From the NCBI GenBank assembly GCA_942493275.1, contig OW818687.1, forward strand, positions 310,001 to 374,000: DNA of 64,000 bases, given 5' to 3'. This DNA comes from G942493275 sp942493275 (lineage in GTDB: Bacteria > Actinomycetota > Coriobacteriia > Anaerosomatales > PHET01). Every line of letters begins with the position of its first letter. The first letter of the stretch is position 1. The notes below the pieces were generated by a model. It was given only the letters and a program-made list of their open reading frames with translations, did not search any database and had not been told where the DNA came from. Of the stretch, positions 25,201 to 33,312 are shown one piece after another. A program made the position numbers and the translations under genes.

Positions 25201-26825
25201 GCCCCGGCCGCAGTCACGAGGCGCGCCGCAATCTGCTTCTTGCGCGACAGCACGCCGGGCATCCACGCCGAGCCGTCGGCCAGCGACACTCCCAGCCCGC
25301 GCTCCACAAGCCGAACCTTGCCGACCGCGAAGATCTCGCTGCCCTCACGAACGATGTCGGTCGCCATCAGCAGCACGAGGTCGTAGCCCTTCGCCTCTCG
25401 GAGCGCCTCCATGTGAGCGCGCACCTCCTCGGCGTGCTCCATGAGCTCGGCGAGATCGACCGACTCGTACTGGGCGATGGCCGCGACGATGTCGCCGACG
25501 CGGTACTCCTTGACGTCGGCGCGCACCACCGCCTCGGGCGAGAAGCGCACGCCCACAGAGCGCGAGCGGAACACCTCCATGCCAAAAGCGACGGGGTCGA
25601 CGTCCACGCGCGCCGCGAGCCGGCTGCACACGTCGCGGTCGGCCTCAGTGGTCGTGGGCGACTTGAGGATCACGGTGTCGGTCAACAGAGCCGCAAGCAG
25701 GATGCCCGCGATGGCGTGAGGAATCTCGACGCCGAGCTGGTCGTAGCGCAACGCAACGATCGTCGCGGTCGAGCCGACGGGCAGGTTGAGGAACAGGATC
25801 GGACCGGCGGTCTGGATGTCGCCCACCCGGTGGTGGTCGACGATCTCGACGACGTCCGCGTCTTCGATTCCGAGCGCGGACTGCGCCGTCTCGTTGTGGT
25901 CGACCAGGACTACCTGACGGCGCAGGCCACGGGCGATGTTGGTGCGGGTCAGGATGCCCACGCACGTACCGCGCGCGTCGACAACGACCGCCTCACGGTG
26001 CACGCTCGAGAGCAGATCCTCGGCGGCCTCGGTGAGCAGGGTGTCGGGTCCGACGAGGAGAACGTCGGTTTCCATGAGGTCGCCGACGGCGTGCGCGAGC
26101 GAGACCAGGCGCGCTGCCGAGAAGGTGTCGGCCTCCGTACGGACGAGCGCCGCACCCTTGGCTCGCGCCAGCTCAACGACGTCATCATCGGGCCGCGCGC
26201 CCATCGTCACGATGAGGCAGCCGACTCCGGCGTCGAGCGCGGCAGGCTGCGTGCGGAGTCGGTCGCCGACGATCAGCACGTCACCGGGGGTGATGCGGGC
26301 GATCATGGTCTCGGGCTCCGCCGCGCCGATGAGCACGTTGCCCGAGATGCGCGTATCGGGATCGCCGACGAGGATCTCGCCGTCGAGCACGCGCGCGATC
26401 CGGCCGAGCGACACGGGCATCGCGTGGAAGCCCGCGATCTCGGTCTCCTCGAGGTAGCGCTCGGCGAGCATGCGCTGGCTCACCAGCCCCTGCACTGCGC
26501 CCTCCTCGGAGATGACCGGCAGTGCGCGCACGTCGTGCTCGCGCATCATTCGCCCGGCCTCGAGCATGGGGCGCTCGGGCGTGATCGTCACGACCTCTTC
26601 GGTCATCACGTCGCGCACGCGCGTGTGAACGTGAGCGATATGTTCGGGGAGCTCGAGCGAGAAGCGGTCGAAGGCCCATGCGGTCTCATTGGGCACCGGA
26701 CCGAGACGTGCGGGGACGTAGACACGCTCCGGGTCGGTGAGGTTCTTCAGGTGAGCGTAGGCGACCGCCGAGCAGATGCTGTCGTTGTCGGGGTTGCGGT
26801 GGCCGAAGACGAGGACGGGTCCCAC
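25197..26825 (-). CDS. Manganese-dependent inorganic pyrophosphatase with CBS and DRTGG regulatory domains
   Basis: A 542-residue family II (DHH-DHHA2) pyrophosphatase, hydrolysing PPi to two phosphates. The N-terminal metal motif is FGHRNPDNDSICSA. A regulatory insert follows, with a first CBS (about 70-125), a DRTGG-like module (about 135-235) and a second CBS (about 240-295). The DHH motif DVVEIVDHH and the C-terminal DHHA2 domain follow. CBS-PPases of this layout bind AMP/ADP (inhibitory) and diadenosine polyphosphates (activating) in Clostridium-type enzymes. It is followed by the coupled PAP2 gene. Confidence 0.92.
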   Translation of the reverse strand: MGPVLVFGHRNPDNDSICSAVAYAHLKNLTDPERVYVPARLGPVPNETAWAFDRFSLELPEHIAHVHTRVRDVMTEEVVTITPERPMLEAGRMMREHDVRALPVISEEGAVQGLVSQRMLAERYLEETEIAGFHAMPVSLGRIARVLDGEILVGDPDTRISGNVLIGAAEPETMIARITPGDVLIVGDRLRTQPAALDAGVGCLIVTMGARPDDDVVELARAKGAALVRTEADTFSAARLVSLAHAVGDLMETDVLLVGPDTLLTEAAEDLLSSVHREAVVVDARGTCVGILTRTNIARGLRRQVVLVDHNETAQSALGIEDADVVEIVDHHRVGDIQTAGPILFLNLPVGSTATIVALRYDQLGVEIPHAIAGILLAALLTDTVILKSPTTTEADRDVCSRLAARVDVDPVAFGMEVFRSRSVGVRFSPEAVVRADVKEYRVGDIVAAIAQYESVDLAELMEHAEEVRAHMEALREAKGYDLVLLMATDIVREGSEIFAVGKVRLVERGLGVSLADGSAWMPGVLSRKKQIAARLVTAAGA

Positions 26826-26856
26826 GAATGCCTCCTGTACGGTGCGCCAGCGAGAG

Positions 26857-29124
26857 CTACTGTTTGATCTTCACGATGGGAGCGTACCCGACCAGCAGCT
26901 TCTTGGTCTCGCCCGTGCGGTCGAATCGGATGTGGAGCGCGTCGCCGTCGACCTTCATCACCCGGCCGCGCCCGAACGCCTTATGGTCAACCAGGTCGCC
27001 CGCCGAGAAGCTCTCGGACGGCGCCTTGGCCTCCTTCTTGGTTGGCGAGCCGAAGCCCACTCCTGCAGAGCGAGGCGTGCCGCCGCCGAACACGCGACCC
27101 TCTCCCCCGCCACCGCCGGTCCCGTAGGTCCCGCGACGGTCGCCGCGCTTCTCCCAGCCGGTGCCGGAGATGCCGGTTGAGCCGACGCCCGAGGCCTCCA
27201 CGTGCTCGGCGGGAATCTCGCCGATGAAGCGGCTGGCGGGGTTGTGCTGTGTGGAGCCGAAGATGGAGCGCGAGTGTGCGTGCGTGAGATACAGGCGCTC
27301 CCGTGCGCGGGTGATGGCCACGTACGCGAGGCGCCGCTCCTCCTCGAGGCCGGACTCCTCTTGCGCGGAGTTCGCGTGCGGGAAGATCGACTCCTCGAGG
27401 CCTGCGACAAAGACGACCGGGAACTCGAGTCCTTTGGCGGTATGCACCGTCATCAGGGTCACGAACTCATCGGCGGCCTCGTCGAGCGTGTCGAGGTCGG
27501 TCCGCAGCGCAAGCCACTCCATGAACGCCGGAAGGTCCGGCTCCTCATGAGCGGCCGCGAACTCCGAGACAACGGTGAAGAACTCGCGGACGTTCTCAGC
27601 ACGCCCCGAGGCTTCCTCGGTTCGCTCGGCCTCGTAGGCGCGGATGATGCCGGCCTTGTCGATGATCATCTCGACGACGTCACGCAGGTCGCCATCGAGC
27701 GAGCGCAGCTCCACGAGCATCGCGGTGAAGTCGGCGAGCTTGGCTCTGGTGCCGGCGTTGAGCCAGTCGACCTCGGTGGCCTCCACGAGCGCGCTCTCAA
27801 GGCCGATGCCTCGCTCACGCGCGTGGAAGACGACCTTGTCGATCGTGGTGTCGCCGATGCCGCGCTTGGGGGTGTTGATGATGCGGCGCAGCGATACGTC
27901 GTCGGCGGGGTTCACAACGGCCTTGAGGTACGCCATCACGTCGCGGATCTCGGCGCGATCGAAGAAGCGCGTGCCCCCTACGATCCGGTAAGTGACGCCG
28001 GCGCGCAGGAACGCGTCCTCGATCGAGCGGGACTGTGCGTTGGTGCGGTAGAACACGGCGACGTCGCTGTAGCGCCGATTCTCCGAGCGAACCAGCCGCT
28101 CGATCTCGGCGGCGATGAAGCGGGCCTCGTCGCGCTCGTCGCTCGCGAGGTAGCTTGCGATCTTCTCGCCCTCGGCGTTGCTCGTGAACAGCGTCTTGGG
28201 CTTGCGGTTGACGTTGTTGGCGACGACCGCGTTGGCCGCCATGAGGATGCGTGCGGTCGAGCGGTAGTTCTCCTCGAGCTTGACGACCATTGCTTCCGGG
28301 TAGTCGCGCTCGAACTCGAGGATGTTGGTGATGTCGGCGCCGCGCCACGAGTAGATCGACTGGTCGTCGTCGCCCACGACCATCAGATTGCGGTTCCTGG
28401 CCGCGAGCATGTTGGTGATCGCGTACTGCGCGCGGTTGGTGTCCTGGTACTCGTCGACGCTGATGTAGCGGAAGCGCTCCTGATAGGCGGCAAGGACGTC
28501 AGGGTGCTCGGACAGCAGCGTGTGCGTGTTCACGAGCAGATCGTCGAAGTCCATGGCGTTGCACGCCTTGAGGCGCTGCTGATACACCGAGTAGACCTTG
28601 GCGGTCGTCTTCTCCATGGGCAGGTTCGCGTGGGCTGCAAAAGCAACCGGACCTGTCAGTGCGTTCTTTGCGCTCGAGATGCGGTTGCGGATCCCGTTGA
28701 CCGGATAGGTCTTGTCGCTGATCTCGAGCTCGGCCATGACCGACTTCACCAGACGCTTGCTGTCGTCGTCATCGTAGATGGTGAAGTTCGAGGTGAAGCC
28801 GAGACGCGCAGCATCGGCACGCAGCATCCGCACGCACATGGCGTGGAAGGTGAGAACCCACATCGAGCGCGGGTTCCAGCGCACGCCGATCTCGTCGAGC
28901 AGGCGCCCCAGGCGCTCGCGCATCTCGGCGGCAGCCTTGTTGGTGAAGGTGATCGCGAGGATCTCGTAAGGCTGGACGCCCAGGTCACCGAGCATATGGG
29001 CGATGCGGTACGTGAGTACGCGCGTCTTGCCCGAGCCGGCGCCGGCGAGGACGAGCAGGGGACCTTGAGTGGTCTCGACAGCTTCGCGCTGTGCGGGGTT
29101 GAGAGAGGTGAGATCGATAGTCAT
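26857..29124 (-). CDS. pcrA: ATP-dependent DNA helicase PcrA/UvrD
   Basis: A 755-residue SF1A helicase, 3'-5', for repair and replication-fork maintenance. Motifs are a Q motif (LNPAQREAVE), Walker A AGAGSGKT (27-34), Walker B DEYQDTN, TVHTAKGLEFPVVFVAGLEE and VAITRARERLYLTHA. After a Gly-rich linker (about 670-690) a C-terminal Tudor-like domain (DLVDHKAFGRGRVMKVDGD) matches the PcrA RNA-polymerase-interacting domain. Length is normal for PcrA. It starts at ATG 29124. Confidence 0.96.
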   Translation of the reverse strand: MTIDLTSLNPAQREAVETTQGPLLVLAGAGSGKTRVLTYRIAHMLGDLGVQPYEILAITFTNKAAAEMRERLGRLLDEIGVRWNPRSMWVLTFHAMCVRMLRADAARLGFTSNFTIYDDDDSKRLVKSVMAELEISDKTYPVNGIRNRISSAKNALTGPVAFAAHANLPMEKTTAKVYSVYQQRLKACNAMDFDDLLVNTHTLLSEHPDVLAAYQERFRYISVDEYQDTNRAQYAITNMLAARNRNLMVVGDDDQSIYSWRGADITNILEFERDYPEAMVVKLEENYRSTARILMAANAVVANNVNRKPKTLFTSNAEGEKIASYLASDERDEARFIAAEIERLVRSENRRYSDVAVFYRTNAQSRSIEDAFLRAGVTYRIVGGTRFFDRAEIRDVMAYLKAVVNPADDVSLRRIINTPKRGIGDTTIDKVVFHARERGIGLESALVEATEVDWLNAGTRAKLADFTAMLVELRSLDGDLRDVVEMIIDKAGIIRAYEAERTEEASGRAENVREFFTVVSEFAAAHEEPDLPAFMEWLALRTDLDTLDEAADEFVTLMTVHTAKGLEFPVVFVAGLEESIFPHANSAQEESGLEEERRLAYVAITRARERLYLTHAHSRSIFGSTQHNPASRFIGEIPAEHVEASGVGSTGISGTGWEKRGDRRGTYGTGGGGGEGRVFGGGTPRSAGVGFGSPTKKEAKAPSESFSAGDLVDHKAFGRGRVMKVDGDALHIRFDRTGETKKLLVGYAPIVKIKQ

Positions 29125-29176
29125 AGGCGACAGAGTTTAGCACGCCCCCGGCGGCCTGAAAGGGTCCCGAGTCCGT

Positions 29177-29650
29177 CTATCTTCGCAACGTCGCCACGAG
29201 CCTGCGCGGGTACACCAGAAGTCCGAGCGCGTCTTCAATCGAGCGCGTGAGTATGTCGGCCGCATCGGCTGCGGAACGAGCGAGGCCCTCCTCGCCGATG
29301 ACCGCGATGCCGAGCTCGGCGGCCTGCAGCATGAGCGCGTCGTTCGCCCCGTTGCCGATGGCCACCACGCTCGACGCGCCGAGTTCATCGACGAACTCCA
29401 GCTTCTGCTCGCCCTCTCCCCCCGGCGTGATCACGCGCATGTCCACCGCAAAAGACTCGCCGAGCAACTCGGCAGTGCCGTAGTTGTCCGCGGTGATCGC
29501 CCAGACGTGCAGCACGTCACCCAGCGCCGCCACGAGCTGTAGCGCGGAGCTGACCGGTGCCCCATCCACCGCGAGCGTTCCGTTCACATCCAGCACGAGG
29601 TGTTCGAGCGCAAGCGTTCCATAGCCGGGGATCTCAACGACGAGCATCAT
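29177..29650 (-). CDS. HAD-superfamily hydrolase, soluble P-type-ATPase-like
   Basis: A 157-residue HAD phosphatase of the COG4087 (soluble P-type ATPase-like fold) group. Motif I is DVNGTLA with nucleophile Asp21, motif III Lys lies in EQKLEFV, and motif IV is GNGANDALML. The domain ends with a helix. Physiological substrate unknown. Its ATG overlaps the beta-glucosidase stop (ATGA), so the two are one operon. Confidence 0.82.
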   Translation of the reverse strand: MMLVVEIPGYGTLALEHLVLDVNGTLAVDGAPVSSALQLVAALGDVLHVWAITADNYGTAELLGESFAVDMRVITPGGEGEQKLEFVDELGASSVVAIGNGANDALMLQAAELGIAVIGEEGLARSAADAADILTRSIEDALGLLVYPRRLVATLRR

Positions 29651-30891
29651 TCACTCCTGGGTCCGAGGGTCGGAGTACCGTCCGAGTAGGACATACCCCG
29701 CCCCATGTCTTGGGTCATGCGGTTCTCCTGCGCAATACGTGAGTACAGATGTGCCGAGGGCCTGGGCGTGCGCTCGTGGGTGGAGTAATCAACCTCCACC
29801 AGCCCGAACCGCGGGCCGAACCCCTCGGCCCACTCGAAGTTGTCGATGAGCGACCAATGGAGGTAGCCGCGCACGTCGACACCCTCAGCGATGGCCCTGT
29901 GCAGCCAGGCCAGATGGTCGAGAATGAATCGAGAGCGCTGGCGATCCTCGGCATCGGCAAGGCCGTTCTCGGTCACGATGATCGGGACGCGATATCGGTT
30001 CGCGGCATGCTTCACGACTCGGTAGAGCCCCTCCGGCGCTATGCGCCAGCCCATGTCACTCCGCGGCGGGTCGCCGTCGTCGAGCGCATGGCTGAGGGTC
30101 TTGCAGGGGCCGTCGTAGTAGTACTGCACGCCGAGCCAGTCGAGGTGCCCGGCCACGCGGTCGAGGAAGTTGGTGTATCCGAGCCAGTTCCACCACGCGA
30201 TGCAGGGGCCCGGGAAGAAAGCATCAGAGGCCGGGTGAGCCCACGGGATTACGTGAGTGAGCCCAACGGGCGCATGGGGTCCCACGAGCCCCTTGATGGC
30301 CTGACGCGCCCGTACGTGGGCATCAGAGAGCCCTGCGTATACCCTGAAGCCCCCGGGATAGTCCTGGTGCCGACCCGGCGGCCATTCGCCGGTCAGCCAG
30401 CCCTGGTTCGCGTAGGTGTTGGCCTCGTTGACGGTCGCCCACCAGTCCACGTGCACAGCGATACTCGGCACCACCCGCCGAACGTAGGCCTCGAAGGCAG
30501 CAGCCGCATCCGCACCCTCCCACTCGCTCGCCGGAAGCCAGGCGGGATTGGTGAAATGCCACAGCACGACCATCACGATCAGCCCACGCTGTTTCGCATA
30601 AGCGAGCCACTCGGCGTAGTGATCGATGGCTTCGCCGTCGAAGACCCCGCGCTCCGGCTCGATTCGGGACCACTCGAGCGAGATGCGGTAGGTGTTGAGG
30701 CCAAGGTCCGCGGTCAGGTCCACGTCCTCCCTGAAGCGGTTCCACGAATCAGCGGCGGCGCCGGCCTTCTCGGCGGCCCCTCCGGAATGCTCCCAAGCAC
30801 ACCAGTCCGCGGACGTGTTGCCGCCCTCGATCTGGTAAGAGGAGGTGGCGACGCCCCACAGGAAGCCATCGGGAAACACCAGGTCAGGCAC
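29647..30891 (-). CDS. Family 1 glycoside hydrolase (beta-glucosidase/galactosidase type)
   Basis: A 414-residue GH1 enzyme, cytosolic, that hydrolyses terminal beta-linked sugars by retention. FLWGVATSSYQIEGG is the GH1 N-terminal signature. The acid/base Glu lies in WATVNEANTY and the nucleophile Glu in IIVTENGLAD. WSLIDNFEWAEGFGPRFGL closes the barrel. The usual NEP triplet reads NEA here. It is slightly shorter than the common 440-480. I chose GTG 30891 because GGAG stands five bases before it; an upstream GTG at 30909 has no such site. Confidence 0.9.
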   Translation of the reverse strand: MPDLVFPDGFLWGVATSSYQIEGGNTSADWCAWEHSGGAAEKAGAAADSWNRFREDVDLTADLGLNTYRISLEWSRIEPERGVFDGEAIDHYAEWLAYAKQRGLIVMVVLWHFTNPAWLPASEWEGADAAAAFEAYVRRVVPSIAVHVDWWATVNEANTYANQGWLTGEWPPGRHQDYPGGFRVYAGLSDAHVRARQAIKGLVGPHAPVGLTHVIPWAHPASDAFFPGPCIAWWNWLGYTNFLDRVAGHLDWLGVQYYYDGPCKTLSHALDDGDPPRSDMGWRIAPEGLYRVVKHAANRYRVPIIVTENGLADAEDRQRSRFILDHLAWLHRAIAEGVDVRGYLHWSLIDNFEWAEGFGPRFGLVEVDYSTHERTPRPSAHLYSRIAQENRMTQDMGRGMSYSDGTPTLGPRSE

Positions 30892-30939
30892 GGCCGCTCC
30901 GTTTCGCACTCACCCGGTTTGTACCCGAGTGAACACGCG

Positions 30940-31158
30940 TCACTTGACGATACGAATCATGGAGAAGCCGTCGGCGTCGTGGCGAAGACACTCGGAGTGG
31001 ACGGTTCGCCGCACGCCCTTGGAGACCTGAACGCTCGCGCACCTGTCGCAGGCACTCCGGTGGCACACCGAGCAGACTTCGAGCCGGTGCGCACCATGAG
31101 ATCCACAGTGCGGACAGATGGGGCCTGTTTCCTCGCTGGCGGGCACGCCACTCCTCAT
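30940..31158 (-). CDS. Small double zinc-ribbon-like protein
   Basis: A 72-residue protein with two Cys pairs: CPHCGSHG, CSVCHRSACDRC and a later His/Cys in VHSECLRHD. This arrangement suggests one or two treble-clef/zinc-ribbon folds that could bind zinc or nucleic acid. The start is ATG 31158. It lies between the beta-glucosidase start and the terminator of the aroF operon, so it needs its own promoter. No family assignment. Confidence 0.5.
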   Translation of the reverse strand: MRSGVPASEETGPICPHCGSHGAHRLEVCSVCHRSACDRCASVQVSKGVRRTVHSECLRHDADGFSMIRIVK

Positions 31159-31185
31159 GACCGTGTTGGCCGAGAGCGGCGACGC

Positions 31186-31218
31186 CTCTCCCGGCGCGCG
31201 CGAAGCGCACCGGGAGAG
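31186..31218 (-). terminator. Terminator of the chorismate-mutase/aroF operon
   Basis: CTCTCCCGG / CCGGGAGAG (31186-31194 with 31210-31218), nine base pairs, starting nine bases after the aroF stop. There is no T tract. GC-rich self-complementary loop bases can add pairs. Confidence 0.55.
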
Positions 31219-31226
31219 CGGTGAGG

Positions 31227-32024
31227 TCAGCCGAGCGGGTTGTCTACGGCCGCCGCTACTTTGTCCAGTTCGCTCATGAGAGCACGAAGTCCTGCAAGGT
31301 CGAGCGACTGAGGACCGTCGCAGAGTGCCTCGCGGGGGTTGGGGTGCACCTCGACCATGATGCCGTCGGCGCCGATGGCCACCGCCGCACGGCTGATCGC
31401 GGGCACGAGGTCCGCGCGGCCGGCAGGGTGAGAGACGTCCACGATGATCGGCATGAGCGACAGGCTCTTGACGACCGGGACGGCCGTGATGTCGAGCGTG
31501 AAGCGGTACGCGGTCTCGAAAGTACGGATGCCGCGCTCGCAAAAGATCACGTTCTCGTTGCCGTTCATGGTGATGTAGTTGCTGGCCTGCAGCCACTCCT
31601 CGATCGTGGAGGCCATGCCGCGCTTGAAGACGACCGGCTTACCGCTGTCGGCGGTCACCTCGCCGATGCGGCGCAGCAGGCTGAAGTTCGCCATGTTGCG
31701 CGTGCCGATCTGGAGGATGTCAGCGTAGGCGTCGACCGTCTCGGCATGCGCCGAGTCGGTGACCTCGGTGACGACGAGCAGGCCGTACTCATCGGCGGCC
31801 TCGCGCATGATCTTCAGGCCCTCTTCCTCGAGGCCCTGGAAGGAGAATGGCGAGGTGCGAGGCTTGTACGCCCCGCCGCGCATGACCTTGATCCCGAGCT
31901 CCTTGAGCTCAGCGGCCACCTCTCGCATCTGCTCGCGGCTCTCGACGGAACACGGACCGGCGATGATGGTGCAGCCCTTGTCGCGCGCGACGGCGCCGAT
32001 GGCCGGTGCGTTCTGGGCGGCCAT
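31227..32024 (-). CDS. aroF: 3-deoxy-7-phosphoheptulonate (DAHP) synthase
   Basis: A 265-residue core-type I-beta DAHP synthase, condensing phosphoenolpyruvate with erythrose 4-phosphate to open the shikimate pathway. Diagnostic segments are IIAGPCSVESREQM, RGGAYKPRTSPFSFQGL, GTRNMANFSLL, VVFKRGMASTIEEWL and IIVDVSHPAGR. No N-terminal FL or ACT regulatory domain is present. ATG 32024 shares one base with the chorismate-mutase stop, so the two should be translated together. A chorismate mutase next to this core may act as an allosteric partner, as in several actinobacteria; that is inference. Confidence 0.95.
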   Translation of the reverse strand: MAAQNAPAIGAVARDKGCTIIAGPCSVESREQMREVAAELKELGIKVMRGGAYKPRTSPFSFQGLEEEGLKIMREAADEYGLLVVTEVTDSAHAETVDAYADILQIGTRNMANFSLLRRIGEVTADSGKPVVFKRGMASTIEEWLQASNYITMNGNENVIFCERGIRTFETAYRFTLDITAVPVVKSLSLMPIIVDVSHPAGRADLVPAISRAAVAIGADGIMVEVHPNPREALCDGPQSLDLAGLRALMSELDKVAAAVDNPLG

Positions 32025-32305
32025 CAGCCCCTCATCTCCTTCATCACGTGAAGGATGGCCTCGTAGATCTCGCGAAGGTTGTCGTCGAACAGCGGGCCGT
32101 CGTTGCACTTAGCGAGGTTGGCGAAGATCTCCTCCTCGCGCTTGGGGTCGTAGAGCCCCCAGTGCGCCTGCGGCTTGAGGTTACGAATCTCGAGCGACTC
32201 GGCCGCCCGCTCGTTCAGCAACTTCACGAGCTGACAGTCGATCGCGTCGATGCGCTCGCGGCATTCGGCGATGCGCGCCTGCGCTTCGGTGTTCTCGTCC
32301 GGCAT
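32024..32305 (-). CDS. Chorismate mutase (AroQ type)
   Basis: A 93-residue helical enzyme that converts chorismate to prephenate for Phe/Tyr. ARIAECRERIDAIDCQLVKLLNERA is an AroQ helix 1 and RNLKP/YDPKREEEIFANL the middle. The start at ATG 32305 has AAAGGG within eight bases. An in-frame ATG lies seven codons upstream at 32326 without a ribosome-binding site. It directly precedes aroF. Confidence 0.9.
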   Translation of the reverse strand: MPDENTEAQARIAECRERIDAIDCQLVKLLNERAAESLEIRNLKPQAHWGLYDPKREEEIFANLAKCNDGPLFDDNLREIYEAILHVMKEMRG

Positions 32306-32461
32306 ATCCGCCACCCTTTCATTCACCCAGCAGCGTAGGCCGCCGTTATCGTCCGAGCATTATCGCATGGAAAGGTCATACCCGCGCAGCGTAGCGGGCG
32401 CACGGTGGCGAAGCGTCGGTGGGCGGACGCCGATCGTCAAGAGGGTCACCGTCGTTGCGCC

Positions 32462-32995
32462 TCAGCGTTGCGGCTTCGCATGGGCCACCCGATACACCAG
32501 GAAGCCGCAGACGCCGCCACACACATTGAGAAGCACGTCGTCTATGTCGAACCTGCGGTAAGGATACCGAATGAACACTGAGACAAGCACCTGAACGAGT
32601 TCGATGCTCAAAGAGAACGCAAGGCAGCACCCGGCGACCCGAACGGGGCCGCAGCGCCGACAGCGGTGCGCAACCAGCGCTCCAAGTGGCACGAGGAGCA
32701 GAAGATTCCCCCCGACTTGTCGCAAGAAGTAGTGCGGACCGCGCCCGATAGCGTCCGCCACGGTCGCGAGGGGCACGATGTTGGCGGTGTGAGTGTCCCT
32801 CACACGCAGTTCACTCAGCCACTGATGGTCGATCGGCACGGGAAACAGGGTGACGGCGACGAGCCATCCCACGTAAGTCGCCACGAGCATCGGCACAAGT
32901 GTCCCGGCGAAACCGCGACCCCGGTACACTCCCACCACCCCAAGCGAAGCTACGACCGCTAGCGTGGGGACCCACGCGAATGACTGGTCAAGCAT
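32462..32995 (-). CDS. VanZ family membrane protein
   Basis: A 177-residue polytopic protein with about five helices and VanZ features: NIVPLATVADAI, GGNLLLLVPLGALVA, and FDIDDVLLNVCGGVCGF at the end. VanZ relatives give low-level teicoplanin resistance in enterococci, but most chromosomal ones have unknown roles in the envelope. The start MLDQSFAW (ATG 32995) fits the first helix; the frame extends upstream without a credible site. Confidence 0.85.
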   Translation of the reverse strand: MLDQSFAWVPTLAVVASLGVVGVYRGRGFAGTLVPMLVATYVGWLVAVTLFPVPIDHQWLSELRVRDTHTANIVPLATVADAIGRGPHYFLRQVGGNLLLLVPLGALVAHRCRRCGPVRVAGCCLAFSLSIELVQVLVSVFIRYPYRRFDIDDVLLNVCGGVCGFLVYRVAHAKPQR

Positions 32996-32997
32996 CG

Positions 32998-33135
32998 TCA
33001 GTTGTACATGTGAACGTTGTTGCTGTACACCGTCGCGCCGTCGTCGTCCTTGTCGAAGTAGAAGTAGTACTTGCCACTGCCTGTGGCCCACTTCGCGCTG
33101 GCCGCGCCACTGCGCCGGAAGACAGCCTTCAACTA
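32998..33135 (-). pseudogene. Possible remnant of a secreted-protein C-terminus
   Basis: Minus-strand frame after an in-frame TAG reads KAVFRRSGAASAKWATGS, then GKYYFYFDKDDGATVYSNN and VHMYN before TGA at 32998-33000. The aromatic/Asp/Gly composition looks like the last strand of an exported domain. No upstream coding remains in frame, so I take it as debris; a TTG-started peptide of about 43 residues cannot be excluded. Confidence 0.3.
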
Positions 33136-33250
33136 AGCCCCGATCACCGTTCTGCCCTCTACGTTGCGTCTATCTCGGTGTCCCGACAACCGGGTGATTA
33201 CCCTGAGTTCGTCGACAGCGGGGCCCATCTGTCCGGAACCCCCTGACACG

Positions 33251-33288
33251 CATCGAGGGCCGGCTTCCGAAGAAACCGGCCCTCTCTC
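33251..33288 (-). terminator. guaA: guaA terminator
   Basis: GAGGGCCGG (33255-33263) pairs with CCGGCCCTC (33276-33284). With the inner GAAG/TTTC pairs the minus-strand hairpin is about 13 bp, closed by a TTCG tetraloop. It begins about 29 bases after the guaA stop. Confidence 0.65.
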
Positions 33289-33312
33289 AGTCGCTCTCTG
33301 TAGGGAACTTCC

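Larger units (their letters stand above)
32996..33312. other. Intergenic region holding a gene remnant and the guaA terminator
   Basis: 317 bases without an intact gene. Minus-strand codons 33001-33135 read as a decayed protein end (described separately) and a guaA terminator lies at 33250-33290. Nothing else with start and ribosome-binding site was seen. Confidence 0.5.
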
